A stretch of 64,000 bases of DNA, taken from contig CM041200.1 in NCBI GenBank assembly GCA_023078555.1, positions 7,293,361-7,357,360 of the forward strand, read 5' to 3'. Under the pieces are notes generated by a model. It ran no database searches and was not told the DNA's origin. It saw only the letters and a program-made list of their open reading frames with translations. The DNA is from Ulva prolifera (Eukaryota > Chlorophyta > Ulvophyceae > Ulvales > Ulvaceae). The position numbers and the translations under genes are program-made. Positions 22,598-35,218 of the stretch are shown one piece after another. Every line of letters starts with the position of its first letter. The stretch's first letter is position 1.

Positions 22598-25500
22598 ATG
22601 CAGAGCACGGGCCCTGGCAGCGCTGCAGCTGCCCCTGGCCGGGCTGCAGGCCTTGCGCCGGGCTCTGCTCCGCCCCGGACCTCTACACCCGATCGGCCTG
22701 GCACGACTCAGGCTGCAGAGGCCCCCGCACCGGCTGTTCCGCAGCTGCTCATCCCGGCGGCCAACGTCACGGTGGTGCGCACGGCGGCGGAGCTACAGCG
22801 GGCGGCCCTTGACGGCGCCCGGGACATCGAGATCCGCGCCCACCTCGACCTGCGCAGCCTCAAGCTTGCTGCCAATCCTGCCATCCATGGGCAGGAGACG
22901 GCGGTCAATCGCAAGAGGCTTGCCCTGCTGTATGCGTCACCGCCGCTGAGATCAATTCGGGTGTGTGTCCGTCTACTGTTTCTGGTGCTGCATCTGTTGA
23001 GATATCTATGTCGATGTGGCCACCATCTGCAATTTTTATTGTATCGGTACACCAATGACACATGCTGAAGCACGTGCATATGGAATATTAGCACAGTATT
23101 GGATGACTGCGCAGCGTTCTCCACATTTCACATCTTTTGGAGCTAGTTGAAAGCCGCGGTGTTGTCTTGTAAACCTTGCTGTATCCTGGTTCCCGAGGTG
23201 ACTATTGATGTGCCTTCTTATGCATGTGTTGCTAGGACAAAGCCCGAGAGGCCGGTAGCATCGCCAGGGCAACGCACAAGCAGAGTGGCATTCTAACGTG
23301 TTTCTGTCCATGAAAACGTCGCTGCCCACGCGTTTGATATGTGAATGTCGGAAATCCACATACGATACGCTGGCGTGCCGGGCGCGCCTTGACGATATCC
23401 GGATGGCTCAAGGCATATCCGTGTCGCACTGCACCCCTAGCCACGCGACATGGGCTCCATGCATACCAGACAACCTGATGCACCCGGGCCATGAGGCGTA
23501 GCATGGCCCGGAACACCATGATCTGCGAACCGCAGCTCGCCAACACGGCCGCCCAGCACAGCAAGATGGCCCCACACGCCAAACATGCATATGCACACTC
23601 ACCCACTCACCCGTGGACACACACACCTACATCCTGATTCTGCGTGCGCTTTGGGGAATCGAAACGGCCATGTGTGACCACCTCGCTTAGCACCATGAAG
23701 AGGCCCTGTGAGTTGCGTACGGTCGTCTGAGGGGGGTTTCCAGGTGCACGTGGTTTACCACTTCGGCATATGTGGTCCCGTTAACTCAGAGTTGTCCAAT
23801 AGGATAACATTCAGTAAGTTCAGATTTACTTTACTTTACACCCCGGGCCGGCGCCGGCACCGGCCTTGCTGCCAGCTTGAGCCGCCGCGGCGGCACGGGC
23901 GGCAGGGTCGTATACATTGCGTGCAGGCGCGGGGGTGCGTGTGTTGGGGGCTGGAGCGGGGACGGGCGCTGTGGAGGTATGTGGGTGTGTGTTCAGTGGA
24001 TTCCTGTCAGGCTGTGGAGGCGCGCTGTGTGCACTCGGGCGCTGTGTGTTCGGGCGAATTAAATTTTTCGGGCGAATTATTATTCAATGTGGATGCCACT
24101 CTCTTGACATGCTTTCATCACAATTGGGCTGTTCGTGTGCTTGCTCGTCGCCCTGGCGGTGATACTGGCCACTCCGGCTTCGTCCATGTAACACACACCT
24201 ACACCCCTCATCCCACATCCCCCCGTGTTCATGTGTGGTCCAGATACCTTCCACTGTACACGTACTGACATCTGGTGATGGTCATGCATATGCTTGGAAT
24301 CGTGACATCAGGGCACTACCTACAGCGTGCGTGGGGTCATGCCTTTCAACAATGCACATGTATAGGGCAACTGCGCGGAGGGCTTGCCCCACGGTGCCTC
24401 CCGTGATTTGCTGCCGTTGAAGGCCCGGCAGTGCCTTCTCATAATGGAGAACACATGGCTGATGGTCAACATCGGCAAGATCTGGGTGGACAACCTGTAC
24501 CTTAAGCTCAGCCGCAGGAAAGTGCAGCCAGCTTTTGCGTTCATCACAGCCGGGGAGCGCAACCGAGCATTGCGGTGGCCTGGACTCGGCCCGAGCGACA
24601 TTTTTGTGACCACCACAACCTTCCACGGGGAGCATCGCGGCTCGGCTCGAGGCATCGTTGGTGCGTCCGAAGGAGTCGTGATCTATGCTGAAGGTGCGCC
24701 AATGAGCTGAGCTAGTCGTCAAATTGCAAGTGTTTGTAGTGCTACGTACCAGCTGCTGACACGCTATATATGTGGCAATCCAGTGGTATAGCGGCCATAT
24801 CACTGGATTGCCACAAACAGCTGGGTCCTCTGAGATCTGGCTGGCTGGCCAGTCCTCCAGCTTCCCCGGTCCATTTCAGCATCGATCCACTGCCTCTCAG
24901 GATTGACGCTGATCCCATGATCCTATGCCCCACTCAACGCGGCACGAGTAGCCGCGTCTTCCGTGTGCAAGGCGGGTGTCGAATTACTGACCTCGCGAAC
25001 CCAGCTTTTCGTGGCAATCCAGTGACATGGCCGCTGTACCATTGGATCACCACAGGCTATTACTCATATATTGCTATATATAGCTATAGTTAGATTTCAG
25101 TCAGTGTGAAAGCACAGCCTAGGTGTCTCATCGATTTGGGATGCTGAGGCCGATTCCCACATGCATTTTCTGCGACGCACACGTGTTAAATTCACATGGC
25201 CGTCTTGCCTGTCTTGAGGACATCTGTTGTCGACGACAGGCAACGTGTGCGGTTGTCAGCTGCACAGCTATACTGTAGCAATGCTATGGGAGCGGTGTGA
25301 ATACATGTGCGCATGTGTGTGGTGCATGTGCGCCGTGAGCTGTTTGAACCTGTAGATGGAGAAGCAGGTAGAACGATTCCTATCATGATCAAGTGTGTTC
25401 CATTGCACTGATCATGACTCTGCCCACTGTTGCAAATTGCCGCCATAGATGATTGAATGTGCTGCAATGCCAATTGCCCATGGCATCACGGTGCAGGTTG

Positions 25501-28500
25501 CGTCTTCACCGGCTGGGCAGGCTTCCGATCCCCTATCACCCTCCATTACTTGGGCATGGCCACGATCCGCAATTCTGTCTTCAGCAACATGCACCTCCAG
25601 GCCGAGATTGTGGACGTCTCCTTTGCTGGAATGATCAACTTCCAGAGCGTGTCGCTGGTCAACATTAGCCTTGAGCACGGCGTGATCGTCAGCACAACCC
25701 TCAACGACTACGAGCCAGCGTCTGGACACAGCCAGCACGATACAGTTGATTCAGAGCAATATTTCAACTACTATGCAGAGGACGACGTGAACTATGACAT
25801 GCCTGTATCAGATATTCCGACTGCCGATGAGAGCGTGTTCGGCGAGCAGTTGATGGTCTTGAGTAGTGTCATGACCGACTGCGTGTACCTGCTACGACAT
25901 TCGCTCCTTCGAGCGGAGCTTCTTCCCGCCTGTCCGGATCCATCCAGGGCAGGAAGGATCCGCAATCGAACACCCGTCCGAAGCAATTCTACCAGTGTGA
26001 CAGACGACCGTGATGACAATGGTATTGATTTACCTTTCGACTATCCATACACAGACTATACAGCGGAGCCTGCAGCCGCGCCATGGCCAGATCTGGCTGC
26101 TCAAGAGTACGCGCTCCAGCCAGGCCAGTCTGAATACAGCGATGGTGCGGTCCCATATGGTGTGGTAACAATGCATTGCCAGCCGCCATGGTCTTTGTAA
26201 GCTGGCACACTACAACTTGAGCAGTTGGAGCAGCGGTGTTGATGTTGTAAACTGGGACCTTCACTCCAGGCCTGAAATGGGTCTGAAATGGGTCTGATAT
26301 GGGTCTGAAATGGGTCAGAGCTGCATGCCACACTCATTGTCCCATCAATGTGTGCGCCACAGCCCAAGCATACATCGGCACGATATGGAGGCCGTATGTG
26401 TGAATGTTCGATGTATGATTCATGCTCAGTTCACGGTGATTCAATCAGACAGTATGACCAGTAGCAAAAAGATTCTCGCTGGGTATTGCGCAGGTGCCCT
26501 CCCCGACCCTCCGTACGTACGTGCAAGCTGTTGGAGATCATCACATTTGTGGCAGCAGCGCACATTCACTGTGTGGTGGCTTGCGATAGTTGTACCTGTG
26601 ATTGATACCCAGGGTCATGGCAGAGTGCTCTGCAGCCGTATTTCCTTGCATTCACCGTGCGAGGCTACTGCTGTGATGCTGACATTTAACGCTTGATTTG
26701 GGGGTTACATGGAGTGCCATGTACAGTAAGTTTCCATGCATATGCAGATGCATACACCTCTCCCGACGACCCGCACGACTACGCTGCTACAAAAGAGTCC
26801 AACCTGGGTGGGCTGTGGGCCGCAGACGATGTCCTCCGCAACACCTGGAAGCGGTCAGAATTTTTGTCGAAAGATGATCACGTTTGGCTTGAACAGACGC
26901 AGGAGGTATGCGCAGGCTGCTGTGACAAAGGCAAGTTCCTACACAGCACATGTTGTTGAACTCGCCCTGGCATTCAGGTCTTGCCTCGCTTTGAACCGCC
27001 GTCCGACAGGCAGCCCTTGTTGCCGCCCCCACTAGAGAGTCGTCCACTGACGCCGGCACTCATGGCATCCTCACCAGCCCCGGCAGTAGCCATTGTGGGT
27101 CTGCTCGCAGAGCAGCCACAGCCAACTCCGCCTGCCAGCGACCCCGACTCTGGTAGCGGGAATCAAGTCAACATGTTGGCCATTCTGCTGATCGTCGCGG
27201 TGGTGATGCTACTGGCGGGCGCGCTGATGTGGCTGTGGACTGCTGGGGGAAGCCGGCGGTTTCAGTGGTGCATGTGCCGGCGCTCCATGCATGGGGAGGC
27301 GCAGCAGGGCCGGGGGCGCCGACGGGCCATTGATCTGACACCGGTGCGTCTGATGCGTATCACTGTGGATGACAGTCGCTGAGACACAGCCGCATTACAG
27401 CATTCATACCAGCCCTATGCTTAGTGTGACTGATGCCATGTCGGTATCAATTCCTTCAACTGTACAGTACATGCACATGCATCTGCAATCGCATGCGTAC
27501 ATATTCCTCAAGCCGTGTTTGCACGTGCGCAAGGCTGCAGTCACGGTACGTGGTTGAGATTCCTGACCTAGCGACAGATCGCGGCCGTGCATGCACCTGA
27601 ATGTCTGGTGCAGGCTCTAGTATTTGGAACAATGTAGCAGTGCACAGTACCGGAGGGCTGCTTGGCAAGCTTCGCATGCTGGCAATCAATCACTCGCGTG
27701 CAGGGTCTAATGCCCGAGAAGCCTGGCGTGAGACATGCGGCCCTCAAGCGCGCTGCCTCGCCTCGTCGCCGTGCACATCATGGGATCAGAGGCCGTGAGA
27801 CCGAGTTACACAGCACAGGCTCTGATTCGATCGTCAGCAACGGTGCTGATGTCCCGCCACCGTCGCCCCTCAACCCAGACTACGACTATGCTCTACCCCC
27901 CCACCTAGCCCTATTTGCGCAGCCCCCGTCGTCCATCGTATCGACTGAGGACACCGAGCCGGGCAGCACGATCGTTTTTGCACCGTACACAGTCACCTCT
28001 GCGCAGCGTGCAAGCACTTCTACGCCCAGTTCGTCGAGTGGAAATCGTGATGCTCGGAGCATCATGCATGGTCACAGCGACATTGCCCGGTCTGCTGGGG
28101 ACGGCAAGGGAGATGGCGTTGGTGAGACCTCCCGACATTCCACAAATCAGGGAAGCTTTCAGCACAGCCCTGAACTGCGTATGCGTGTACATGGCGAGAT
28201 AGAGCTTGCAACTCAAGAGTCTCGGCAGTTGGAATGTGGCTCCTCGCTTGTTGCAACGTCCGGAGAAGATGTAGATGACCGGAGAGGGACCCCATCGAAG
28301 ATTCGGCGTGATGGGCTGGCGCAGGCAGCAGACGTGACACAACAGACAACAGATGTAAACACGGCTGCAGTAGCCAGGCGGCTGCAGCGGCAGCTGGATA
28401 GCTTCGCTGCCTCTGACCTTTTCCTGGGCCGATTTGAGATGCTGGGGCGCCGCCACCGCCGCCGTGGAGGTGCGACCCGCATTGGTACTCCTGGCACCAT

Positions 28501-30693
28501 ATAGGGATACTGCTTGAACTTTGACGCAGTGCTCTGCATTGCAACTGAATCGGCCGCTAGAGAGGTCCAGAGCTCATAGCTAAGCTGTGCGAATCATATC
28601 AAGCTGAAAGCCTGCATATGGCCACGTGACATATTTAAAAACAACAAATGCGATCAGTTGAGTGCAGGGCAGGCGGTGGTGCAGTTTGCACAGTGCCCGC
28701 ATGACCGCTGTGAATTTGCGATCAAGTTCTTCTTGGACCGGGCCTCGTTCCTCACTGAGGCCGCCCTCTACGCCGCAGCCTTCCCCCGCCTCCGCGACAA
28801 CATCTCCAGAGAGGGCGCAGCTTCGTCAGATGTACCGGCCGGCAGTGGCGATGCGGTAACAGCGCCGGTGTCAGAGGCTGTTGCGCGGTTCCTGCCGCAG
28901 GTGGAGGCGGTGTGCGACGGCGCGGCGGGCGGCCTGGAGGACCCCCAGGGCCGGCCGCTGCCACCATGCATTGTGATGGAGAGGGGGGAGAGCCTGCAGG
29001 ACTTGTGTGACCGGGCAGAGCCTGACGTTTTCACAGTCTTCTCGGTGCGCCTGGTCTCGCTGGCAATGATGAGCGCAATAGTCTGTACAGTGTCTTGGTA
29101 CTCATAGTTTCTGTACAGAAATACGTATAGTGAGCTACAAATTTACAATCTGGACGGTGCCATAATGTGGCACCGGTCACGATACGGCAGACTCGATCCG
29201 TGTATAGTGAATGCAAACGGATGTTCAAAGCACTAGACTCAGCTTTTGTCTGTTCGGAGAATGGAAATGTGAATTTTCAAACACAACCTGCACACATTCA
29301 TGTCTTTCGTACATCGTTGTTGATGCCTGATCTTCAATGGGCTATTGATTGGGAACTAAAAAGTTCTCAAACCAGTGTTCCGTTCGTCATGCAGCCAACT
29401 TAAAATTAATTAATTTTACACACTTATAAGGTCCAAGGCCTGTATATATACTTGTCTAAAACCCAAGACCCTGGCCGACCGCGATACCCAATTCTGATCT
29501 GGCCGCATGCAGATTCTGTCAAATGTTTCACGCCGGTTAGCAGACATGCATGCGGCCGGCTTCGTGCACCGCGACCTCAAGCCCGCCAATGTCATGTGGC
29601 TGCCGCGGCAGAACCGCTGGACGGTCATTGACTTTGGCTGCATTGCGCGGGTGAGGGAGAACGCGCCGCTGAGCTTCAGCCTGGCGTACGCCGCCCCGGA
29701 GGTTGCAGTGGCGTATGGTTGGCGCCGACGCAGTATTCAGGCACAGCCGGCGATGGACGCGTGGTCGCTGGGGGTCACCGCCTTCGAGCTTCTGACACAA
29801 GCACCTGCGTTTGACCTGGTGGCTCACGGCCGCAGTGCGGTGCGCCACCTTCTCTGCTCCCGTCAATGTTCAAAGTGAGCTTGCGGCGTCCACAGCTAGA
29901 GATCTATCACAGCTGTAACTCAAGGCCGCACCAGCCATGACCAGCCATGACCAGTCAAGGCCGCAACCAGTGTATGCCTGCTACAGCCTGAGCCTGACCA
30001 GTGTATGCCGAGACAATGTCCACGAGGGGCTAGGTCATGCATTCAAGTGTGAGAGAACAATGTTTATCATATGGAAAAAAACTAAAAATGGGCATGTGTG
30101 CTACGACGTGCAGCTTGCCTTGCCAGGCTGGATGGTTGCTGCTTATTGATGCTAAGTTCATCTAATGTGTGGTCACGTAGTCGACTTCCATCATGCAGTT
30201 GTAATCTGTGCCCAGGGGAGCCGTTGTGTGAGTGATAATCGGCGCCTTGGACATACCGTTGCGGTCGCAGAATGCAGGTGCTCTTGCAGGGGATGTATCT
30301 GGTGCCGGCCTTCCTGTATGTGATAAGTCACGTAGGCATGAGCCTATACATTGCGGCAAGTTAAAACATGTGCCTGCTTTGCCTGTCTTTGGAACTCCGT
30401 GGTCGTCATCAGAGTGTTCCGTTTTGAAGAGTCAGGCTCTGTGGCTGCGAGGAGTCAAAAATTTTACATTGACAAAGAGGACGCCCCTGCAGGTGCTAGC
30501 AATGCTGGAGGGGGCTAAGCCGCTGCCGTGGGAGGGGGAGCTCAGCCGGGGGCTCCGGAGCAAGCTCGGGCTTCTCGGGGGGCCGGTGCTGCAGCTGCTG
30601 CAACGGGAGCCCGCCCGCCGCAGCACCATGGAGGCGTTCTGTGCCTCCTGTGACCGCATCCTCGCGCACACCACCAGCACAAGTCAGACCTAG
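22598..30693 (+). CDS. Gene C: receptor-like Ser/Thr protein kinase
   Basis: Exons: 22598-22960, 24366-24693, 25497-26144, 26748-26905, 26978-27343, 27704-28469, 28668-29044, 29513-29839, 30493-30693 (1177 aa). It is the most divergent of A-E. Exon 1 reads LDGARDIEIRAHLDLRSLK where the others have LAGAQDIE. Exon 2 lacks seven codons after GNC and uses a TATAG acceptor. Exon 3 is longest (648 bases) with an insert near the Tyr/Asp-rich segment. Exon 8 begins ILSNVS. The stalk differs (RFEPPSDRQPLLPPP), but the transmembrane helix remains (LLIVAVVMLLAGALMWLW). HRDLKPANVMW, DFGCIARV and YAAPEVAVAY are intact. An in-frame ATG at 22520 would add 26 residues (MYTDEPGPAAG...); I prefer 22598 because that ATG is conserved in all six genes. 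Intron 1 (1405 bases) and intron 2 hold mobile DNA. Confidence 0.8.
23717..23839 (+). mobile_element. Short retroposon with TTTAC-repeat tail (intron 1 of C)
   Basis: This copy begins GTACGGTCGTCTGAGG and ends ATTTACTTTACTTTAC. It is the reverse complement of the insertion at 38988-39113. A simple TTTAC tail is typical of non-LTR retroposons or SINEs. It lies in the long first intron of gene C and does not touch a splice site. Confidence 0.65.
24771..25054. mobile_element. Foldback element with TGTGGCAATCCAGTG termini (intron 2 of C)
   Basis: The left end reads TGTGGCAATCCAGTGGTATA. The right end is an imperfect inverted copy ending GGATCACCACA. Each end is itself nearly palindromic. On the minus strand the right part contains promoter-box-like strings (GGTACAGCGGCC and AATTCGACACC), so it resembles a tRNA half. 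It is related to the element at 40360-40526, but no target duplication was seen, so it may be older or composite. Confidence 0.6.
26268..26322. repeat. Tandem GGGTCTGAAAT repeat (intron 3 of C)
   Basis: About four units of roughly 12 bases based on ATGGGTCTGA. It lies just after exon 3 of gene C and is simple sequence with no sign of function. Confidence 0.7.
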
Positions 30694-31643
30694 AGCAGCG
30701 CACCCGGGCGTGCAGTGCATGGACAAGCATGTGCGCACGTGCTGAACACCCAGAGGCCTCCTCGCGACTCGTCTATCTGGGGCTGCTGCAGCAATCCAGC
30801 ATGCAGTATCTGGCTGAGGGAGATGATGCAGACAGTGCGGATGTACGTGTGCTCGCACAGCCGTTTACGCTGGACTCTGCCATGGCAATGCATTGCCCCT
30901 GATCCAGGGCAGTCGCGACTATCAGCTGCTTGCCAGGTGCTGCCGAGCACTGCAGCAGAGCATGGGGGTGATTGTGTTCGGTTGGTGAGCCTGTTGAAAT
31001 GTAGCATACTATAGTATGCGGCGTAGCTGTAGTGATGCTGTCCTAGTGGTCGATTGCGCGGTTTTTGTGCTGAGGTATGTAACACATGTGTGATTGCCGT
31101 GAAATTGCCGTGAAATTGCCGGGAAATTGTCGGCACCGCTGATCCTGTGCACCTAATTATGACGCACCCCTGCAGGGCAAGCGTTGCCCACCGAGTCGGC
31201 ACGTGCTGGAAGTTTGAAATGTGGCTGGATCGCGCTCAGGAAATCGTTATGACACCGTCAGGTGCGTATGTGATTTTCTATGTGCACTGTGTTCTTGGCG
31301 CGAGCCTGTTGTCCAATGCCGCTGCCTGCTCTGGATGCAGCAGCCTCGATGCAGATCGCTCGAGACACCCCAAAGCTATCAACAGTGCTCAGCTGAGGCT
31401 CACATTTGCATTCAGCGCTGATGCATCTGAAGTAGGCTTCTCTGATATCAGTGCCACAGACACCCCACATGACATGGCATTGACACAAAGAAAGGGCCAT
31501 GCCTGTGCAAGTGTTGCCACTATATAGTTACATCTGTGTCGGTGAGCGGCATGTAGACCTCTGATGCGGCTGACCGTCTTGCAGACAGCTGCGCCATTGA
31601 CAAACCCACCATTAGCCCGCAGCTGCAACGATGCCGCACGCCC
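30694..31643. other. 3' flank of gene C and start of C-D intergenic region
   Basis: About 950 bases of non-coding DNA after the TAG of gene C. A TGTAA at about 31078 is a possible polyadenylation signal. Around 31092-31130 GAAATTGCCG-type units repeat. I see no supportable gene. Confidence 0.4.
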
Positions 31644-31656
31644 ACACACTGTGACT

Positions 31657-32425
31657 GTGGGGTTGCGCTGGGGGAGGCGGGGGCCTCCCCGGGCTGAGGG
31701 TTGTTGTTGCGGTCTCGCTGTTTGTCTGCTAGGTGGCCTTGGCTGCTTGTGCTTCCGGGGCTCGTGCGCCTGTCTGGTGGGCGGGGTGCGGGTGGGGGTG
31801 GGCGTGTGGGCGTGGGCGTGTGTGTGGCTGTGTTACAAAGGAAAAAGCCGGAGGGGCCGGTAGCACCGCCAGGACCAAAAGGGAGAGCACGAACAACGCA
31901 ATGCGCACGCAGCAGGAGAGCAACAGCCAACGCCAAGGCATAACAAGCACCCACACACCCCCACGCGCCCACACACCACCACACGAACCACACACTGAAA
32001 CCCGACCCACGCACCCACGCACCCGCACGCGGCCCAGACCAAAACCCAAACACACACCCAAGCACCCACAAACCCCCACGCCAACACGCCACACGACCCC
32101 GCCGCCCGCGCGGCCGCGGCAGCCCCATGCAGCGGCCCGGCCGGCGCCGGCCCCACACGGAAGCCGCCGGGGGCCCCCAGGACCCCCGCCCCAATGCCCC
32201 GATCAGGCCAGCCCCGGGCGCCGGGACAACACACACGGGGGCGCCCCCATCCGCGAAACCCGGAACGGGGCACGGCCGAGGCGCGCCGTGTGCGGGGGTC
32301 GGGGCACGCGGCCGAGGCAGCACACGCCGCCTACCAGCGCGTCCGAGCCTCGGACGGCGCCCGGCCCGCGAGAGAGCGACGAGGACGCCGCGTGTGCTAC
32401 CTGCCTCGCTTGCTTTGTCCTTGTA
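31657..32425 (+). mobile_element. 769-bp retroposon with internal opposite-oriented copy
   Basis: Flanks ACACACTGTGACT (31644-31656) and ACACACAGTGACT (32426-32438) differ at one of 13 bases. The first 180 bases match the G-rich body at about 21735-21925, and the unit ends GCTTGCTTTGTCCTTGTA. From about 31831 a GTTACAAAGGAAAAAGCC edge begins a C-rich segment in the opposite orientation, implying a nested or head-to-head insertion. The long frames here (one of 352 codons on the minus strand) are GC-rich low-complexity shadows. Confidence 0.7.
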
Positions 32426-32612
32426 ACACACAGTGACTATCCCGAATAACCACCACGTCGATGCCACAGATCCTGCCAACCTAGGGGGTGAGTGTCGACG
32501 GCCGTGGCGCTGCTGAAGCATGGCTGTGGGTGCCTGCATGCTTTCATAGAGATTCATGTGCTGTGTGTGTTTCGTCACTTTTACTCTTCACCACTACATG
32601 CATGTGCGTGAG

Positions 32613-32621
32613 CCCCCCCCG

Positions 32622-32655
<34 letters not shown>
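32613..32655. repeat. C homopolymer tract (8 C, G, 34 C)
   Basis: Eight C, one G, then 34 C. It has the same character as the G tract at 19760. True length is uncertain and it is a likely assembly weak point. Confidence 0.9.
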
Positions 32656-32658
<3 letters not shown>

Positions 32659-33021
32659 TTTTGAGAAATTTGAGGGGGACCCACCTGGGGAGGGCAAGGC
32701 CTGGCTCTGACGGCGCTTGAACAGCCGCCTGGACTGCAGCCTCGCTGCCCATTCGGCGCAGCAGCGTGATCATCACGATCATCACGAATGATTGTGCGCA
32801 GAGGCTGGGCTGCTGCAACATCTACAGTACATGTATGCTAGCTATTGCAGGAATACTCCAGTAGCTGGGTGCATGAGGTATGTACCTGCCGTACGAGCAG
32901 GTGAATAATTTACACAGGTGAATAATTTACACAGATCAGGCCATTGTATGGCAGATCAAGCAAACATTTTACACATCATTTCAAAGCAATGTACCTGCCG
33001 TACGAGCTAGCCGAATATTTC

Positions 33022-33087
33022 ACATATGGAGGCCCACGGAGCTACCTGCCGTGCTTGCTTTGTCCTTGTAACACATGGAGGCTCACG
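33022..33087 (+). mobile_element. 32-bp retroposon stub with 17-bp target duplication
   Basis: The flanks at 33022-33038 and 33071-33087 are 17 bases long with two mismatches (ACATATGGAGGC against ACACATGGAGGC at the start). Between them GAGCTACCTGCC leads to TTTGTCCTTGTA, the family's 3' end. The two mismatches suggest it is older than the copy at 21028. Confidence 0.65.
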
Positions 33088-34829
33088 TTGCGGATGGCAC
33101 GCCGTTGATTACTAAACAGGGTATTCACAAGACCGCAGACTTGTAACTGTGGCAGTGTGCACAACTTGACACGCTCGCTGCGCGCGGGTCCGACTTCTGC
33201 CAATCAAAGTATACTGCTCGCAATGGCACGTGCTGTGTACACCTGAGTTGGCAAGCTGGCCAGGCTTACTCGATCGTGCCTAAGGGCAAGCATGACTCGG
33301 ATGCATTCCACCTGGTCCTAGCTGCAGGTCTTTCGTGCCGTTGCCATCGGCGTCAATGCTGGTACATACCTGCTTCGCGTATGTGGCCTGCCGCCAACGG
33401 CACACATAGCTACTGAGGCCTGGATGCTGCAGCTGTTGCAGATCTTTCCGCTCAGCAGCGCTGTAAATAATCACACAGGCAAGATGTAATCCACAGCGGA
33501 CAGCACACCACCGTAGCCATCAGCAGCGGGAGACAGACACACATATGTCTGAGGATATTTGTTTCTCCAGCATTCAAACTTCAATAATTTAATAATACTA
33601 TGAGCTACGTGAATGCCGCTGGGGAGGTGGCGTACGTGAGCTGCCTTGACCAGTCGCCGGAGTCTCTTAGTCAGACACGACTCCGGTACGCCCACCAAGC
33701 GAAACTCGCCTGCAATCTGAAGAAATGGGTCTATGTATTACTCGCAGGTTCATTGACCCGGCCTTCTTAACTTACAGTCGTAACAGGCTTTTGTCCGTCA
33801 CACATCGGCTGGCTGCTTGTCTGGCAAGCCACAGCACAGGCTGCACAACTTCATTATATGATATGGATGTCGATGTTGAAGTGAACAGATGAGAACGTAC
33901 TCATGAGTCGTGGAAAATGCTTGCGTCACCTCTCCTGATCGTCCCGAGTCAAAGCGCATGTGGCCGTACCATAGTAGCAGTTACAGAAGAGTCCACAAAT
34001 AATATGTTGGGGATGATTTCGTATGTTTAGTTCCGGAACGCAAGCACCAGAAGCTGTAGGGCGAGCCAGCGGTGCATGGCGACGAATGTGCAGTGCGCCT
34101 GGGCGTCCAGTGAGCATAGCCTACACCACGTCTCCTGCCTTCGGCAATCTCTGCTGAGGTGCTGTACATCCGAGACATATTTGCACTGGGCCGTGGTGTT
34201 CACTGTACATCTAGATGTAGCTTGGCAGTGGCTTTGAAGCGCTGATGACGAATCCATATGGAAATCCATCTTGAACTCGAAGGTGATGTCACTAGGATTG
34301 GGTTGAAGCAGTATGATCGCATGTATTCAATCAGCATGGTTTTCCTGCAGCTGCACACAGCGGGGCCTGCATCTCGGCAGTGGTGAGTCCAGCACTCCAG
34401 CTTGTACCCTGGTCCTCCCCCCCATGGCTTTCTCAACATCTTGCATGCCTCAGCAAGCATTCAAGCATCACCTAGGGAAGTTCAACACCACATGCGCTGT
34501 TCCTGCCGTTGTGCAACAGTCAAGGCTGGAAAGCAGGTGCCACTGCCAGGATGATACAGCATCTAGCCATGGCAATGAGTTGGAGACGCAGCTGCAGGAG
34601 CGGACTACAGCTGGCCTTGGCGTAGTCCACTCCTCCAGCTGCGTGGGTACATCTAGCACTCGAGTATGTATGCCATCGCAGCGGCCGGTCCGTTGCTACA
34701 GCGGTAGCCTCAGCGGCGGCCCTTTCAGCGTGTGATCTAGGCTACTGCTTGTGGCCACCGGTGCTCACACCAGTGCTGCCTTTGCAACAAACGCACAGCC
34801 AAAGGCCACACCTGCACCAAAAACTTCAT

Positions 34830-34925
34830 TCATGGCACACACTGCTGTGTCTTGCCTTGTCATGGCACACACTGCTGTGTCTTGTCATGGCACACACTGC
34901 TGTGTCTTGTCATGGCACACACTGT
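34830..34925. repeat. Minisatellite, 25-bp unit, about 3.5 copies
   Basis: Units of TCATGGCACACACTGCTGTG plus TCTTG repeat head to tail; the first spacing is 30 bases and the last unit is incomplete. There are no spacers, so this is not a CRISPR-like array. It lies 300 bases before gene D. Confidence 0.8.
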
Positions 34926-35218
34926 TTTGCCCTGGTTATCCAAAGTGGGAACTTGCCAGATTACTTGAGAATAGCTTGCTTGCGTGCATGGTAGCCCGTC
35001 CTGTAAAAACCAGTACGAATGCTGATCGGATGCTGGGGGTGTAGTGTGTGATGTAACTGGGCGCTGCACGTAAAGAAGCCACCAGACTTTACTGCCATGC
35101 TACATTAATGACAGTGCCATGGCGGACCTGAGACACCGTACAACCCAAGCGGAGAGATGATGCTAAGAACTGACATACATACGGTCAGCTCATTGCTCTG
35201 CAAGTGGGCTGTCAACTG

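Larger units (their letters stand above)
32656..35218. other. C-D intergenic region and upstream DNA of gene D
   Basis: About 2.5 kb with no supportable gene. It contains doubled AGGTGAATAATTTACAC units at about 32898-32932, a retroposon stub at 33039-33070 and a 25-bp minisatellite at 34830-34925. Minus-strand pieces between 33370 and 33709 have good splice signals, but their frames do not join. The final 60 bases before 35219 carry the GGTCAGC...CAACTGATGCAG context shared with the other genes. Confidence 0.4.

Noticed and set aside
31520-32578. 352-codon minus-strand open frame
   Set aside because: It lies across a GC-rich retroposon, has low-complexity Gly/Arg/Val-rich translation and no conserved motif; it is a compositional shadow.
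33370-33709. Two minus-strand candidate exons (33636-33709 and 33370-33460) with good TTGCAG and TTTACAG acceptors and a CAG-GTATGT donor
   Set aside because: Joining them gives an in-frame stop at the start of the second piece, neither translation has a recognisable domain, and no paralogous copy exists for comparison.
34830-34925. Regular direct repeats resembling an array
   Set aside because: Units are directly adjacent without unique spacers, so it is a minisatellite and not CRISPR.
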